A stretch of 64,000 nt of DNA. Source: M3007 sp964484205. GTDB lineage: Bacteria; Bacteroidota; Bacteroidia; Chitinophagales; Saprospiraceae. The position numbers and the translations under genes are program-made. The notes under the pieces were generated by a model. That model was not told the DNA's origin, made no database searches, and worked only from the letters and a program-made list of their open reading frames with translations. The stretch is from the NCBI GenBank assembly GCA_964484205.1, contig CAZAEZ010000013.1, positions 1 through 64,000 of the forward strand. Direction: 5' to 3'. Below, one piece after another: positions 1-9,800 of the stretch. Position 1 is the first letter of the stretch. Every line of letters begins with the position of its first letter.

Positions 1-50
1 AATCACTCAATCACTCAATCACTCAATCACTCAATCACTCAATCACTCAA
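1..50. repeat. 8-bp tandem repeat (AATCACTC) abutting a start codon
   Basis: Six perfect head-to-tail copies of AATCACTC plus two further bases run from the window edge straight into the ATG of the rhodanese gene. The array may extend left of the window. It occupies the whole visible ribosome-binding region, so no Shine-Dalgarno-like sequence is present. Copy-number change here would alter the 5' untranslated spacing, not the reading frame. Confidence 0.9.
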
Positions 51-361
51 TGAACATTACCGTACAAGAACTCAAGCAAAAACTCGAGGCCGGCGAAACA
101 GTCACCCTGGTTGACGTACGTGAACCCTGGGAAAACGAAGAATTCAACATTGGCGGACAGCTCATCCCGCTGGGCAACCTGATGAACCAACTCTGGGAAC
201 TGGATGCCCACAAAAACGACGAAGTTGTCGTCTATTGCCGCTCGGGCAACCGCTCGGGTATGGCACAGGCGCTCATGCAGGCACAAGGCTTTGCCAATGT
301 GCGTAACCTGACCGGCGGCGTCCTCGCCTGGAAGGATGCTTTCGGCGAAAGCAAGCCTTGA
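50..361 (+). CDS. rhodanese-like domain protein (single domain)
   Basis: A 103-residue single-domain rhodanese, the usual length for stand-alone family members, with no signal peptide, so it should be cytoplasmic. It has the N-terminal LVDVREPWENEEF segment typical of the fold and the active-site loop CRSGNRSG, with the catalytic cysteine at residue 63. Rhodanese domains of this type carry a persulfide on that cysteine and act in sulfur transfer or thiol chemistry; the partner is unknown here. The ATG follows directly on an 8-bp tandem repeat. Its TGA stop shares one base with the ATG of the following metalloprotease gene (TGATG), which suggests translational coupling, although the two functions have no obvious link. 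Confidence 0.9.
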   Translation: MNITVQELKQKLEAGETVTLVDVREPWENEEFNIGGQLIPLGNLMNQLWELDAHKNDEVVVYCRSGNRSGMAQALMQAQGFANVRNLTGGVLAWKDAFGESKP

Positions 362-1608
362 TGATTGGTCGTACTGCACTATTCACCGGATTTTGCCTCG
401 CGATAATTTGCGTTCAGTGGCTGGCCTGCACGCCGGCTTTGCGCACCCGCGCATTCAACCTGGCGCCGCCAACGACCGATGCCGCCCTGAGACGCACCCT
501 GGCTGCACCGGCCTGTCGCGATTGGAGCGCATACCTGCCCGATCCCAAACAGCCGGAATTTCTGCCCATGCGCTACCTCCGGGTAAACGTGCACGTGATG
601 GAAAACAGCCTCGGCACCGCCCACCGGCCAAAAGATTCGGTGCGGGTGTTTATGAACGAGTTGCTCCGCTATTCCAACGCCGAACTGGACACCAATGTCT
701 GGCACTGGCGGTCGCCTGAAGGCACGCCGGCACTTCCCAAACGCTACCGCTACGTACTGACGCCGCAGCCCAATCAAGCGGACGATGACGGCATCTATTT
801 CCACTACGACGATTCGCTGTACTACTTCGTCTCCCAGGGAAAAAACCGGAATAATTATTCCCGCGATGTGGTACGCAAATACAGTATCGGCGCCGACTCC
901 ATCCTCAATATTTTTGTCCTGGTGCACCACCCCGACAGCATGAAGTCCAAAACCTACCGCGCCAACGGCCAGGGTATCGCACTGGGCACGGCGCTCAAAA
1001 TCGCCGGCGTGCTCGAAAGCCGCGAAGGCCCGAAAAGTTTCGACGGCCTGCTGAACCACGAGGTCGGGCATATTCTCGGCCTCTACCACGCCTGGGCGGA
1101 AGACGGCTGCCCCGATACCAACAACCACCCTAACAATTGCTGGGAATGGTCGCCCGATCCGCCCTGCCGGAATACGGCCTCCAACAATATGATGGACTAC
1201 AACGCCTACCAGATCGCACTCACGCCCTGCCAGGTTGGTAAGGCGCAAGCTACCTTCGCCGACGAACGCAGCGCCGTACGCCGTTGCCTTGTGCCGACCT
1301 GGTGTACCTTGCATGAAGATCGCACGCTGGTAATCGCCGACTCCGTTTCCTGGGCGGGCGCCCGCGACCTCGAAGGGCATCTGACCATCGCCCCGGGCGG
1401 CGTTTTGCGCTTGTCGTGCCGGGTATCCATGCCGCCGAACAGCCGCATCACCGTGCAGCCGGGTGGCCGGTTGGTGCTCGACGGCTGCCGTTTGCACAAT
1501 GCCTGCGGAAAAACCTGGCAGGGGATTTTTGTGCAGGAAGAAAATGGCGTGGCCGGAGTCGTGGAGGTGTTGAATGACCCGCAAGTGGAGGATGTCGTGA
1601 AAAAGTAA
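361..1608 (+). CDS. secreted zinc metalloprotease, M43/pappalysin-like
   Basis: A 415-residue protein with an N-terminal hydrophobic segment (about residues 5-22) ending near a cysteine (LACTP), so it is exported and possibly a lipoprotein, though the lipobox is weak. The metzincin zinc site HEVGHILGLYH lies at about residues 233-243 and a methionine-turn candidate (NNMMDYN) follows about 35 residues later, as in M43 peptidases. The cysteine-rich stretch between the two also fits M43 (cytophagalysin/pappalysin) enzymes. The C-terminal ~100 residues look like a small beta-rich domain with GG-V/L repeats (TIAPGGVLRL, TVQPGGRLVL), common in surface proteins. I chose the ATG at 361 over an in-frame TTG one codon upstream because the ATG forms the TGATG overlap with the rhodanese stop. 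Confidence 0.8.
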   Translation: MIGRTALFTGFCLAIICVQWLACTPALRTRAFNLAPPTTDAALRRTLAAPACRDWSAYLPDPKQPEFLPMRYLRVNVHVMENSLGTAHRPKDSVRVFMNELLRYSNAELDTNVWHWRSPEGTPALPKRYRYVLTPQPNQADDDGIYFHYDDSLYYFVSQGKNRNNYSRDVVRKYSIGADSILNIFVLVHHPDSMKSKTYRANGQGIALGTALKIAGVLESREGPKSFDGLLNHEVGHILGLYHAWAEDGCPDTNNHPNNCWEWSPDPPCRNTASNNMMDYNAYQIALTPCQVGKAQATFADERSAVRRCLVPTWCTLHEDRTLVIADSVSWAGARDLEGHLTIAPGGVLRLSCRVSMPPNSRITVQPGGRLVLDGCRLHNACGKTWQGIFVQEENGVAGVVEVLNDPQVEDVVKK

Positions 1609-1636
1609 AGTCAATAGGTAAAAAAATACGCAGCCA

Positions 1637-3268
1637 ATGGAACCTGCCCTTCCTTCCCGTTTTCGCCTGCTTCCGGGTTTATTTATCCTGGTTAGCCTGG
1701 TGGTGTACTGGCCCACCCGGGATGCCGGTTTTGTCATGGACTGGCTGGGTTGGCAATACGCATACGATCGCGGGGGCTGGGCCGGCATTCCCACCAGTTT
1801 TGGTTATCCGGGTTTGCATCCGGTGCTGCATTTGGGCAATTACAGCCTGTACTGGCTATTGGGCGCCAACTCGCCGGTTTGGTATGGGGTGTTTGCGGTG
1901 TTGCACGGGCTGAACGCCTGGCTGCTCTGTCGCCTGGCTTTGCGCCTGCCCTTGTCCATGCCGGTTGGCGAGCGTTTTTTTGTCGGCCTGAGCGCGGCCC
2001 TCCTGTTTTTGTTTTCGCCCTATGCGGCGGAGGTGGTGGTCTGGCGGGTTTGTTTGCACTATTTGCTGGCTTTGTTGTTCGCTTTGCTGGCCATGCATGC
2101 CGCGCTGGATTACCTGAACGAAGGCCGCAAACGCTCCTGGTGGATCATGCACGCTTGTGTGTTGGTGGCGCTGTTCACCTTCGAGTGGTCGCTGGTGATT
2201 CCGGTTTTGCTGTTGCTTTTGGTGGTGGTACACCAGGTTTCGCAGCAAAAAACAGCCGGACTATTTCCCTTGCTGGGGCGTGTGTTTGTTCCGCAGATTG
2301 GCCTGTGGGCGTTCTATTTTTTGTTAAACAAAATTCGCCTCGGCGATTGGGTAGGGCACTACGGCGCCGATACCCACCTGAACGTGGCCCCTGCCGACAT
2401 CATGACAAATGTGCTGCGTTACACCGTCAAGCAATTCAGCTTTATGCGGCACTGGGAAGGCCGTATTCAGGTGCAGGTGTTCGACGGGCTGGCCGATGGC
2501 TGGCCGCTGTGGCTGGGGAGCGCGGTGTTTGTGCTGGGTGCTGCCGCCTGGTTGATTTTTTTTCGCCGGATACCGGTGCGCTTGCAATGGGCCGGCGCGG
2601 CATTTGCCTGGTTTTTTGTGGCGTTGCTGCCGGTCGCCAACCTGTATTTTTACTATTTGCAGTTTTCCGAAAACGACCGCTACGGCTATTTCGCCACCGG
2701 GTTCGGCTGGCTTGGCCTGGCGCTATTGTTGTCATTTTTGCCAAAAATCGCATCCCGGCTGCTGGCGCTGGGTTTTCTGGGTGTTTCTTTGTGCCTCCTG
2801 CTTCAGATGAACCGCTTTTGGGCCGAGTCTGAACGGATTTGCGACAGCCTGGTGTATGATTTTCGCTGGTACGATCGCGATGAAGTGATCATTCTGGCTT
2901 CGCCCGACGATTATCGCGGCGTGTTTATGTTCCGGATCATTGGCCAGATCAACGGCTTCAACGAAGCGCTCGAATTGCGGCGCATGCGGCCTTTCAGGGG
3001 CAATATGTGGGAGGTTGCGCAGTTTAACATCATTGATCCGGCGTATGGCATCCGGGTCGAGCGCGACAGTGGCGGCTTGCAATACAACACGGCGTTTCAA
3101 CAAGACGGCAGCTGGTGGTGGCGAAACGGCGTTGGCGCGACAGACTATTCAAACGAACGCTACGTTTTTAGAAAAAAAGAATGGCACATGGAGGTTGAAC
3201 TCAAGGAAAAACGGCCCAACACAGCCGTGATTTTTCCCTCCGGAGGCCGTTGGATCGAGTTAAAATAA
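1637..3268 (+). CDS. multi-pass membrane protein, GT-C glycosyltransferase-like layout
   Basis: A 543-residue protein with roughly 9-11 hydrophobic membrane segments spread over residues 10-400, followed by a soluble C-terminal domain of about 140 residues. The layout (N-terminal TM helix, an aspartate soon after in GFVMDWLGW, then many helices and a soluble tail) resembles GT-C-fold integral membrane glycosyltransferases and related uncharacterised Bacteroidota proteins, but I see no signature that fixes a substrate. It starts 28 bp after the metalloprotease stop and is followed 11 bp later by a small lipoprotein, so these genes may be co-transcribed. Membrane location is well supported; the enzyme class is only a suggestion. 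Confidence 0.6.
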   Translation: MEPALPSRFRLLPGLFILVSLVVYWPTRDAGFVMDWLGWQYAYDRGGWAGIPTSFGYPGLHPVLHLGNYSLYWLLGANSPVWYGVFAVLHGLNAWLLCRLALRLPLSMPVGERFFVGLSAALLFLFSPYAAEVVVWRVCLHYLLALLFALLAMHAALDYLNEGRKRSWWIMHACVLVALFTFEWSLVIPVLLLLLVVVHQVSQQKTAGLFPLLGRVFVPQIGLWAFYFLLNKIRLGDWVGHYGADTHLNVAPADIMTNVLRYTVKQFSFMRHWEGRIQVQVFDGLADGWPLWLGSAVFVLGAAAWLIFFRRIPVRLQWAGAAFAWFFVALLPVANLYFYYLQFSENDRYGYFATGFGWLGLALLLSFLPKIASRLLALGFLGVSLCLLLQMNRFWAESERICDSLVYDFRWYDRDEVIILASPDDYRGVFMFRIIGQINGFNEALELRRMRPFRGNMWEVAQFNIIDPAYGIRVERDSGGLQYNTAFQQDGSWWWRNGVGATDYSNERYVFRKKEWHMEVELKEKRPNTAVIFPSGGRWIELK

Positions 3269-3279
3269 AATTTGAATAC

Positions 3280-3480
3280 ATGAAAAAGTTCCGCTTTCTA
3301 ATCCTGTTCAGTACTTGCCTTTTTGCCTTTGGCCTGCTTGCGCCTGCTTGCAGCCGAAAATCGGGTTGCCCGGCCAATGAAAGCCTGCGCGCACCGGTTG
3401 GCAAAAACGGGGAAATCAAAAAATCGAAAGGCAGCAAGTCCGGCCTGTTTCCCAAAAAAATGACCAAACGGATGAAATAA
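3280..3480 (+). CDS. small lipoprotein-like peptide (66 aa)
   Basis: From the ATG at 3280 the product starts MKKFRFLILFSTCLFAFGLL and reaches a cysteine at LAPACSRKSGC, giving a hydrophobic leader and a plausible lipoprotein cleavage site. The mature part is about 40 residues, very basic (KKSKGSKSGLFPKKMTKRMK) and without a recognised domain. An upstream in-frame start near 3250 would overlap the preceding gene and spoil the signal peptide, so I reject it. Small lysine-rich lipoproteins with a C-S-R-K-S-G-C-P-A core are familiar in Bacteroidota, but their role is unknown to me. Confidence 0.6.
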   Translation: MKKFRFLILFSTCLFAFGLLAPACSRKSGCPANESLRAPVGKNGEIKKSKGSKSGLFPKKMTKRMK

Positions 3481-3504
3481 ATTAGGCGCCTTTTTAGGGT
3501 TCAA

Positions 3505-3678
3505 CAGATGTCTCCCTCCGGTCGACATGACAAATCGCTGATATTTAAGGAGTTTATCAGGTTTTTCGCTACGCTCAAATCGCCCACACCGCTAGAGGAA
3601 GTTTTGAGCATAGCGAAAAACCTGATAAAAAAGTTTGTAGAACCGTACGTTGTCATGTCGACCAGAGGGAGACATCTG
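3505..3678. repeat. 174-bp palindromic interspersed repeat (MITE-like)
   Basis: Outer arms of 28 bp (3505-3532 and 3651-3678) match as inverted repeats with one mismatch, and inner arms of about 27 bp (3553-3579 and 3602-3629) also pair almost perfectly. The whole element can fold into a long interrupted hairpin. It lies in a 362-bp gap between the lipoprotein and the large adhesin, and nothing else is visible in that gap. A 66-codon open frame inside it is a by-product of the palindrome. The architecture suggests a non-autonomous transposable element or an intergenic hairpin family; only this copy was noticed. Confidence 0.8.
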
Positions 3679-3842
3679 ATTTATTACTTGTTAAATCACG
3701 TTAATTAGTCGCATTTTGACAAGACGGATAATTGTGTTGGCTTGGATTCGCTAAGTGGCGGACAAATCGGGCGCTGTGGCCTTGCTTTTGTGCTCCACTG
3801 CTTTGCTCTCAGAAATGTATAATCCATCCTAAATTCCGTCAC

Positions 3843-6800
3843 ATGGTGTTAAAACCTGCCTGTTTGTTCCAGCAGGCAGCGGCAGTTGCGGCAATTATTG
3901 TCGCATTTTCCCTGCAAGCCGCTGCCAATTACACGGTATCAACAACGATTCCCACCGATATTTCTGCCTGCCAGGATACGGTATTTGCCATTACCCTGAC
4001 CAATGCGGGGCCCACAGCCCAAGCCGCCGGAACCCTGCAATATTGTTTGCCGGAGGGCCTGAGTTATGCGGGCATCACCGGCTTGAATCCCTCGGATTTG
4101 TCCGATCCCCGCTGCCCGGTATTCACCCTGCCTGCGCTTGCCGCCAATGCAAGCATTGCGTTTCAACTGCGCGTCCGGGCAGGCTGCGCCGATACCGACC
4201 GCGGCGACCTGCGCGACACGCTCCGCATCGTCAGCGGCGGCGTACCGCAACCGCTCCTGCTGAGCAGCGCTTACAACATCCGCGTGCCGGTCATCACCCT
4301 GCTGCCCGGGCAAAACTGGAATTACGCCGGCGCCATCGGCGAACAGTTTACCCGCACTTTTGTGTTGCGCAACGAAGGTTTCGGCGCAGTCTTTTATTTG
4401 TTCCTGATCGATTCTTTTCAAACAGCCGGGCTCGAACTGGTGCAAACGACCGGGCTTTTTCACGGAGATACCCTGGTGCTGGATAGCGGCGACTTCGGTC
4501 CGAAGGGCTTTCTAGGTTACCTGGATTCCGTGGTGGTCACGCAAACGTTTCGCATAACGGATTGCAACAGCCAGACCATGATCGTCAGCTACGGCTGGGC
4601 CTGCCCCGACAGTACGGTGTGCGTTTTGCCGCGCTTCGAACAGTACCAGATTTCCGGGGCAAACAGCCCAACGCCCGTGCTGGTCGCCACCGTGAACAAT
4701 GCCTTCCAAACGCCCAGACCCTGCGAATTTGAACTTTTGGAAATCCGGGTGGAAAATACCGGCAACGCCGCGGCACTCAGTATTGACTGGCTGCAAGGGC
4801 TCCTGCTCGATGCGGCAAGCACAGCCGACGGCAGCATAAAATTTGATTGTTTCCCCGTGTACAATTTCCGCGTGGCGGGAATCCCGCTGGCCGATTTATC
4901 GGGTGGAAATACCGGCCTGCCGTACCGCCTCAGCCTGGCGGGCATCCTGAGCGACCCGGACGGGCCGGGCGGCTTGTCGGACGAAGATGGTGACGGGCAG
5001 TTTGACGACCTGGCCCCCGGCAGCAGCACCTTGCTGCAATGCCTGGTGGAACTGGACCCCGATTGCAAACCCTGCAACGGCTTGCAGGATATGCTGTTCC
5101 TGGCCTCGCAGTTACAGTATTCCAGTGCCTGCGGCGCGGCGCTGACGGCCAACCTGGCGCCAAACGTTCCGCTGGAGCTTAGTTTTATTCAAAATATTTT
5201 TGATGAAGAGCATCCGTTCATCCTGGATGCCGGCACGACCTACGATTTTCATTATGAGCTGGACGCCTCGTTTACGGGCCTGCGCAATGTATGTCCGAAC
5301 GACAGCATTATTTTGAAATTTACCCTCCCTGAAGTGCTGGAACTCCCTGCGGGTTTTCAACCGACCTTCGACAGCCTGCCCGTGCCGTTTTGGGTGGAAA
5401 ATGACAGCCTGGTGTATTTGTTGCTACCGGAAGTGCTGGGTGTGATCGATCTGCCGGTTGTGCCCCTTTGCCCGCCGGACATCGACGATTCGGCGGTGTG
5501 CAGCCCGCCTTACGAACCGCGCACCTATGCCTTGCCGGCCGACCTGTACTGGGTGTGCGGCAATGGCTGTGAAAAAGAATTTCAATTGGTATGCCTGTCG
5601 GGACTACAATTCACGATCGACTGCCCGCGCCCGGACGACACCACCCAGCAGCACGGCGTGTTTGCCGATACCATTTGGGTGGAGCGGCTTTCCCTGGGCT
5701 ACGTCGACAATGCGCTGTCGGCGCAGGTTGATCCCGCCACTGCCGGGTTGCAGCGTGATATCGGGATACCGTACGACACGGTGCTGATACACGCCGAAGC
5801 CCGTTTTGAGGGTATGGCCGGTGATATTTTCGATTCCACGCAGATCCAGCTGTACTACTGGAACGGGGTGCTGCCCTATTTCCTGCCGCTTTCCGCAGCA
5901 TTGACCGTGGAGGATGCCGAAACCGGGGCTGCAATTGTTTGCCCGGACATTGTGCTGGACTACGTTTTTCTGAACGGCTACCACATTTGGCAGACCGATT
6001 TGCAAACATTTTTTCAGCCCGGCGGCTGCCTGGCAGCGAGCGGCATCCGGTTTACGCCCGGCGATCGTCTTCAGCTCGATGTGTTCGCCCGGCTGACCGA
6101 AGACTGGCCCTTTCGGGAAGTCGAGGAGGTCAAGGACCTGCGTGTGCGTTTTCCGTACATCTACCACGGTGATTCCTTGATGTGTGCAACAAAAAACGGC
6201 TTTTTCGAGGGAATCAACCCGGACTTCGATTATGCGATCGACCTGAGTTTTCCCGATACGGTTTGCCAAAATTTGCAGGTGCGGATCGATTTTGTGCAAG
6301 GGCGCTCGGGCCGGATCGACACGGACCTTTTCCCCAACGAAATACGCCCGCTGTATGTCTACGATTCGCTTTGGGTGTTGCTGCAACCCGGCTATGCCTA
6401 TCAACCGGGCAGCGCGGTCTGGGCATACGAGGCCGGCGATGGCGCCAATGCCGTGCCGGCGCCGATGCAGCTGCCCCTGGCCGACCCGGCCGCAGTAGTG
6501 TTGCCCGGCGGAGAGCCCGCGCTGTTGTTCCTGCGGCCGGCACAATTGCCGGTTACCGATTACTACACCGGGCGGGCGCAGGCTGCTTTGCGTTTTGCGG
6601 CGCAGGCGCTTTGCCCGCCGGACACGACCAAGTTGCCGGTGATCATTGCCGGCCACCGCCTGTTGGCCACCCTGGATTCGGTGAATGTGCAGATCATGCC
6701 GTTGAGTGTCGGCAGCCCGGATTTTAATGAACTGATCGTCACCACATTTTCGAGCTTGTCGAGCAGCCGGGAGCCGACCTGGCTGGTGGAATACTGCAAT

Positions 6801-9800
6801 CCCGGCCCCTCGTTTTCCATAGAAACACCCCTGCTCTGGGTGGAAATGCCCCCGGGCCTCCAACTGCTCACGGCGGTGGATATTACCGATCCCGCAGCGC
6901 CCCAACCGTTGCCGTTCACGGCAGTGGATAGCGCGCATGTCGCCGTGGAAGGTTTGTTTTTGGGGCAGAATGCCTGCCGGACCATCGAGTTGAAAACGGC
7001 AATTCTGGATTGTGTAACCGGGGTTGTGCTGGTTCAGCCCGGCATTCAATGCGACTCGACACAGCCGCGCTGCCTGTATGGCGCCCCGCTGGAGTTGCTT
7101 TTTTCACCGAAAATTTCGCTGGCGCAAATCAATGTCAGCAGCAGCCCGGACACCGCGGTCGATTTGTGTGCGCCCATCGACTACGCGCTCCGGATCGTGA
7201 ATGTGGGCGACGGCCTGATGTACGATCTCGAAGTTGCTTTGCAACTGCCACCTGCCGGCCAAACGCTGGTGCCGGGCAGCGCCAGTATCGAGTACAACGG
7301 CCAGCAAGTGCCCCTGCCCGATCCGGCGCCGGGACCGAACGGACTGACCTGGGTCCTGAACCTGGCGCAACTGCCCTTCGGGATCGAGGCCTTGCCCGGC
7401 GTGTTGTTTGTGCAGTCGAATACGCTGGAAATCCATTTTCAACTGGAAACAAATTGCGACTACATCGACGGCACGCGGTTTTTGTACAGCTGCAGCTGGC
7501 GCGATGCTTGCGGCGGACCGAAAAACACCAGCCTGTTCGTGGCGCCACCCCTGCTCATCAAGGGCGCTCCGACCACCACGAATACCTATCAAATTGATGT
7601 GGCAGTGGACAACCCGGCGTCTTTTTGTGCCGAAAATACCGTTCGGGTGCGCATTGTCAACCCCGGCGATCTGGGGCCGACGGCGGCAAATGAGCAGGTG
7701 CGCTTCGTGTTGCCCGCGTCGTTTTCCTATGTTCCCGGCTCGCTGACGGGCATGCACAACGCCCCGGTCGGGCCGCCCGTACTCCTGCCGTTTGGCGATG
7801 TTACCTTCCTGTCGGTTGGTTTGCCGGCCGGGATTGTTGCGGGCGATTCGGTTGTTTTTTCCTTTAAAATTGTAAACAACACGGCAACGGCGGCCTGCCA
7901 ACTGGATTTCGAATTTGGCGTTCAAATGACGCAAACGGCAAACATCGCCTGTGCAAATGCAAGTTGCGCCATTGATTTTGTGTTGCTGGAAGAAACATTT
8001 TCCACAGTGTTGCAAAAACCGTCGTTTACCCTGTCGGGCCTCACCGGGTTGAGCTTGCCCCTGGATGCCGGACTGGAAAGCTGGCAACTGGATTTTCAAC
8101 TGGAAAATAGTTCCGGCATCGCCGGCGGCGGCTCCCTGCAGGTGGAGGTTCGCCTGGATGAAAATCAAAATGCCCAGCTGGATGCAGCCGACCCGCTGTT
8201 GCAAACTCTGGACGTAAATGTGGAAGGCCTGCAATCCGGGGGCAGTTTGCCGGTCGGACTCAATGTCGATGTTTTGACCACCAGCGGTTGTTCGGGTATT
8301 TGGGTGGCCCTGGTGGATACGCTGTGCTCCTGCACGCGCGATAGTATGTTTATCCCGTTTGTTCGCTTGGGAAATGCCGGCGCCGATCAAATTATTTGTG
8401 CCGGTGCTGCGGTAGCCCTGGGCTTCCCGGGGCTGGATAATGCGCTGTACGACTGGATTCCGGCGTCGCCGTATTTGAGTAGCGCCACGGTTCCCGACCC
8501 GGTTTACCAATACACCGGCGCGTTTGGCGCCAGCCTTCAGTTTGCGGAAACTTTGGTGTTGAAAACCACGCGATCGCAGGGTTGTGTTTCTTTCGATACG
8601 ATCCAGGTGACCACGCGAAAAGTCGAACTTGAACTTTTTCCGACGCCTGTGCTTTGCCACGGCGATTCGACGGGTTCGGTGCTGGCTGCTGTTCAAGGCG
8701 CTGCCGATACGGTGCAGTTTGTCTGGAGTACGGACGGCGGCCAAACTGCGCTGCTGGACTCCCTGCCCGCCGGCAACTACGCCCTGACCGTGTCGGATTT
8801 TTACGGCTGCACGGATACGGCCGCCGTTGTGGTAACCGAGCCGCCGGCGCTGAATGTAGATCTGAACACCACTGATTTTAACGGGTACGACATTTCCTGT
8901 GCGGGCGCTTCCGACGGCAGTTTGACGGCAGTGCCTTCGGGTGGCTCCGGCGGCTACCAGTTTGCCTGGTCGCCGGGCGGAACCGGGCCGGAGTTGACCG
9001 CTTTGCCGGCGGGTACGTACACCTTGACGCTGACCGACGCCAACGGTTGTTTTCTGGTTGCGGAAGCGCAGCTTCTGGAGCCGGACACGCTGCATCTGGC
9101 ACTTTCGGTGACCGATGAAATTTGCCTGGATGCAGCCAACGGCGCTATCGCCGTGCAGGTGCAGGGTGGGGTGGCGCCGTACACCTCCGCCGGGTTGCCG
9201 GTGAGCGCTTCGTTTGATCTGAGCATGCTGGCTGCGGGCCCCTACACGGTGGAAGTGACCGATGCCAACGGGTGCGTAGCGGTGGCCGACACCAGTTTGG
9301 CGACGCTGTTTTCCACGTTTACGGTCAGCACCGATTCGGTGACTTGTTTTGGCGCCGCCGACGGCTACGCCGAAATTGCGGGTATGGGGTATCCGCCGTT
9401 TGGTTTCAATTGGTCGTCCGGAAATACGAGCGCGGCCTTCAACGGCCCGGCGGGCATGTACGCCTGCACGATTACCGACGCGCTGGGTTGTACGTATGTG
9501 CTGGAAGCCGTCATTGAGGAGCCCGCTTTGCTGCTGCCTGTGGCCGGCGTGGAGCCCGTTGGCTGTTTTGGCGACAGTACCGGTCAGATTTCCCTGAGCG
9601 CTTCGGGCGGCGTTTTGCCGTACACTTTTTTGCAAAACGGCCTGCCGGTCGGGCCGGTGCTGAACGGCCTGCCGGCCGGGCTGTACCTTTTTTCCGTTGT
9701 TGATGGGAACGGCTGTACGGCGGCGCTGGATGTGCCGCTGGATGAACCGCCGCCACTGGCGATGAACCTGGCAGTGACCGATGCCCGTTGTTTTGAAAGC

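Noticed and set aside
3508..3708. 66-codon frame in the 174-bp palindrome
   Set aside because: It is generated by the inverted repeat itself and shows no protein features.
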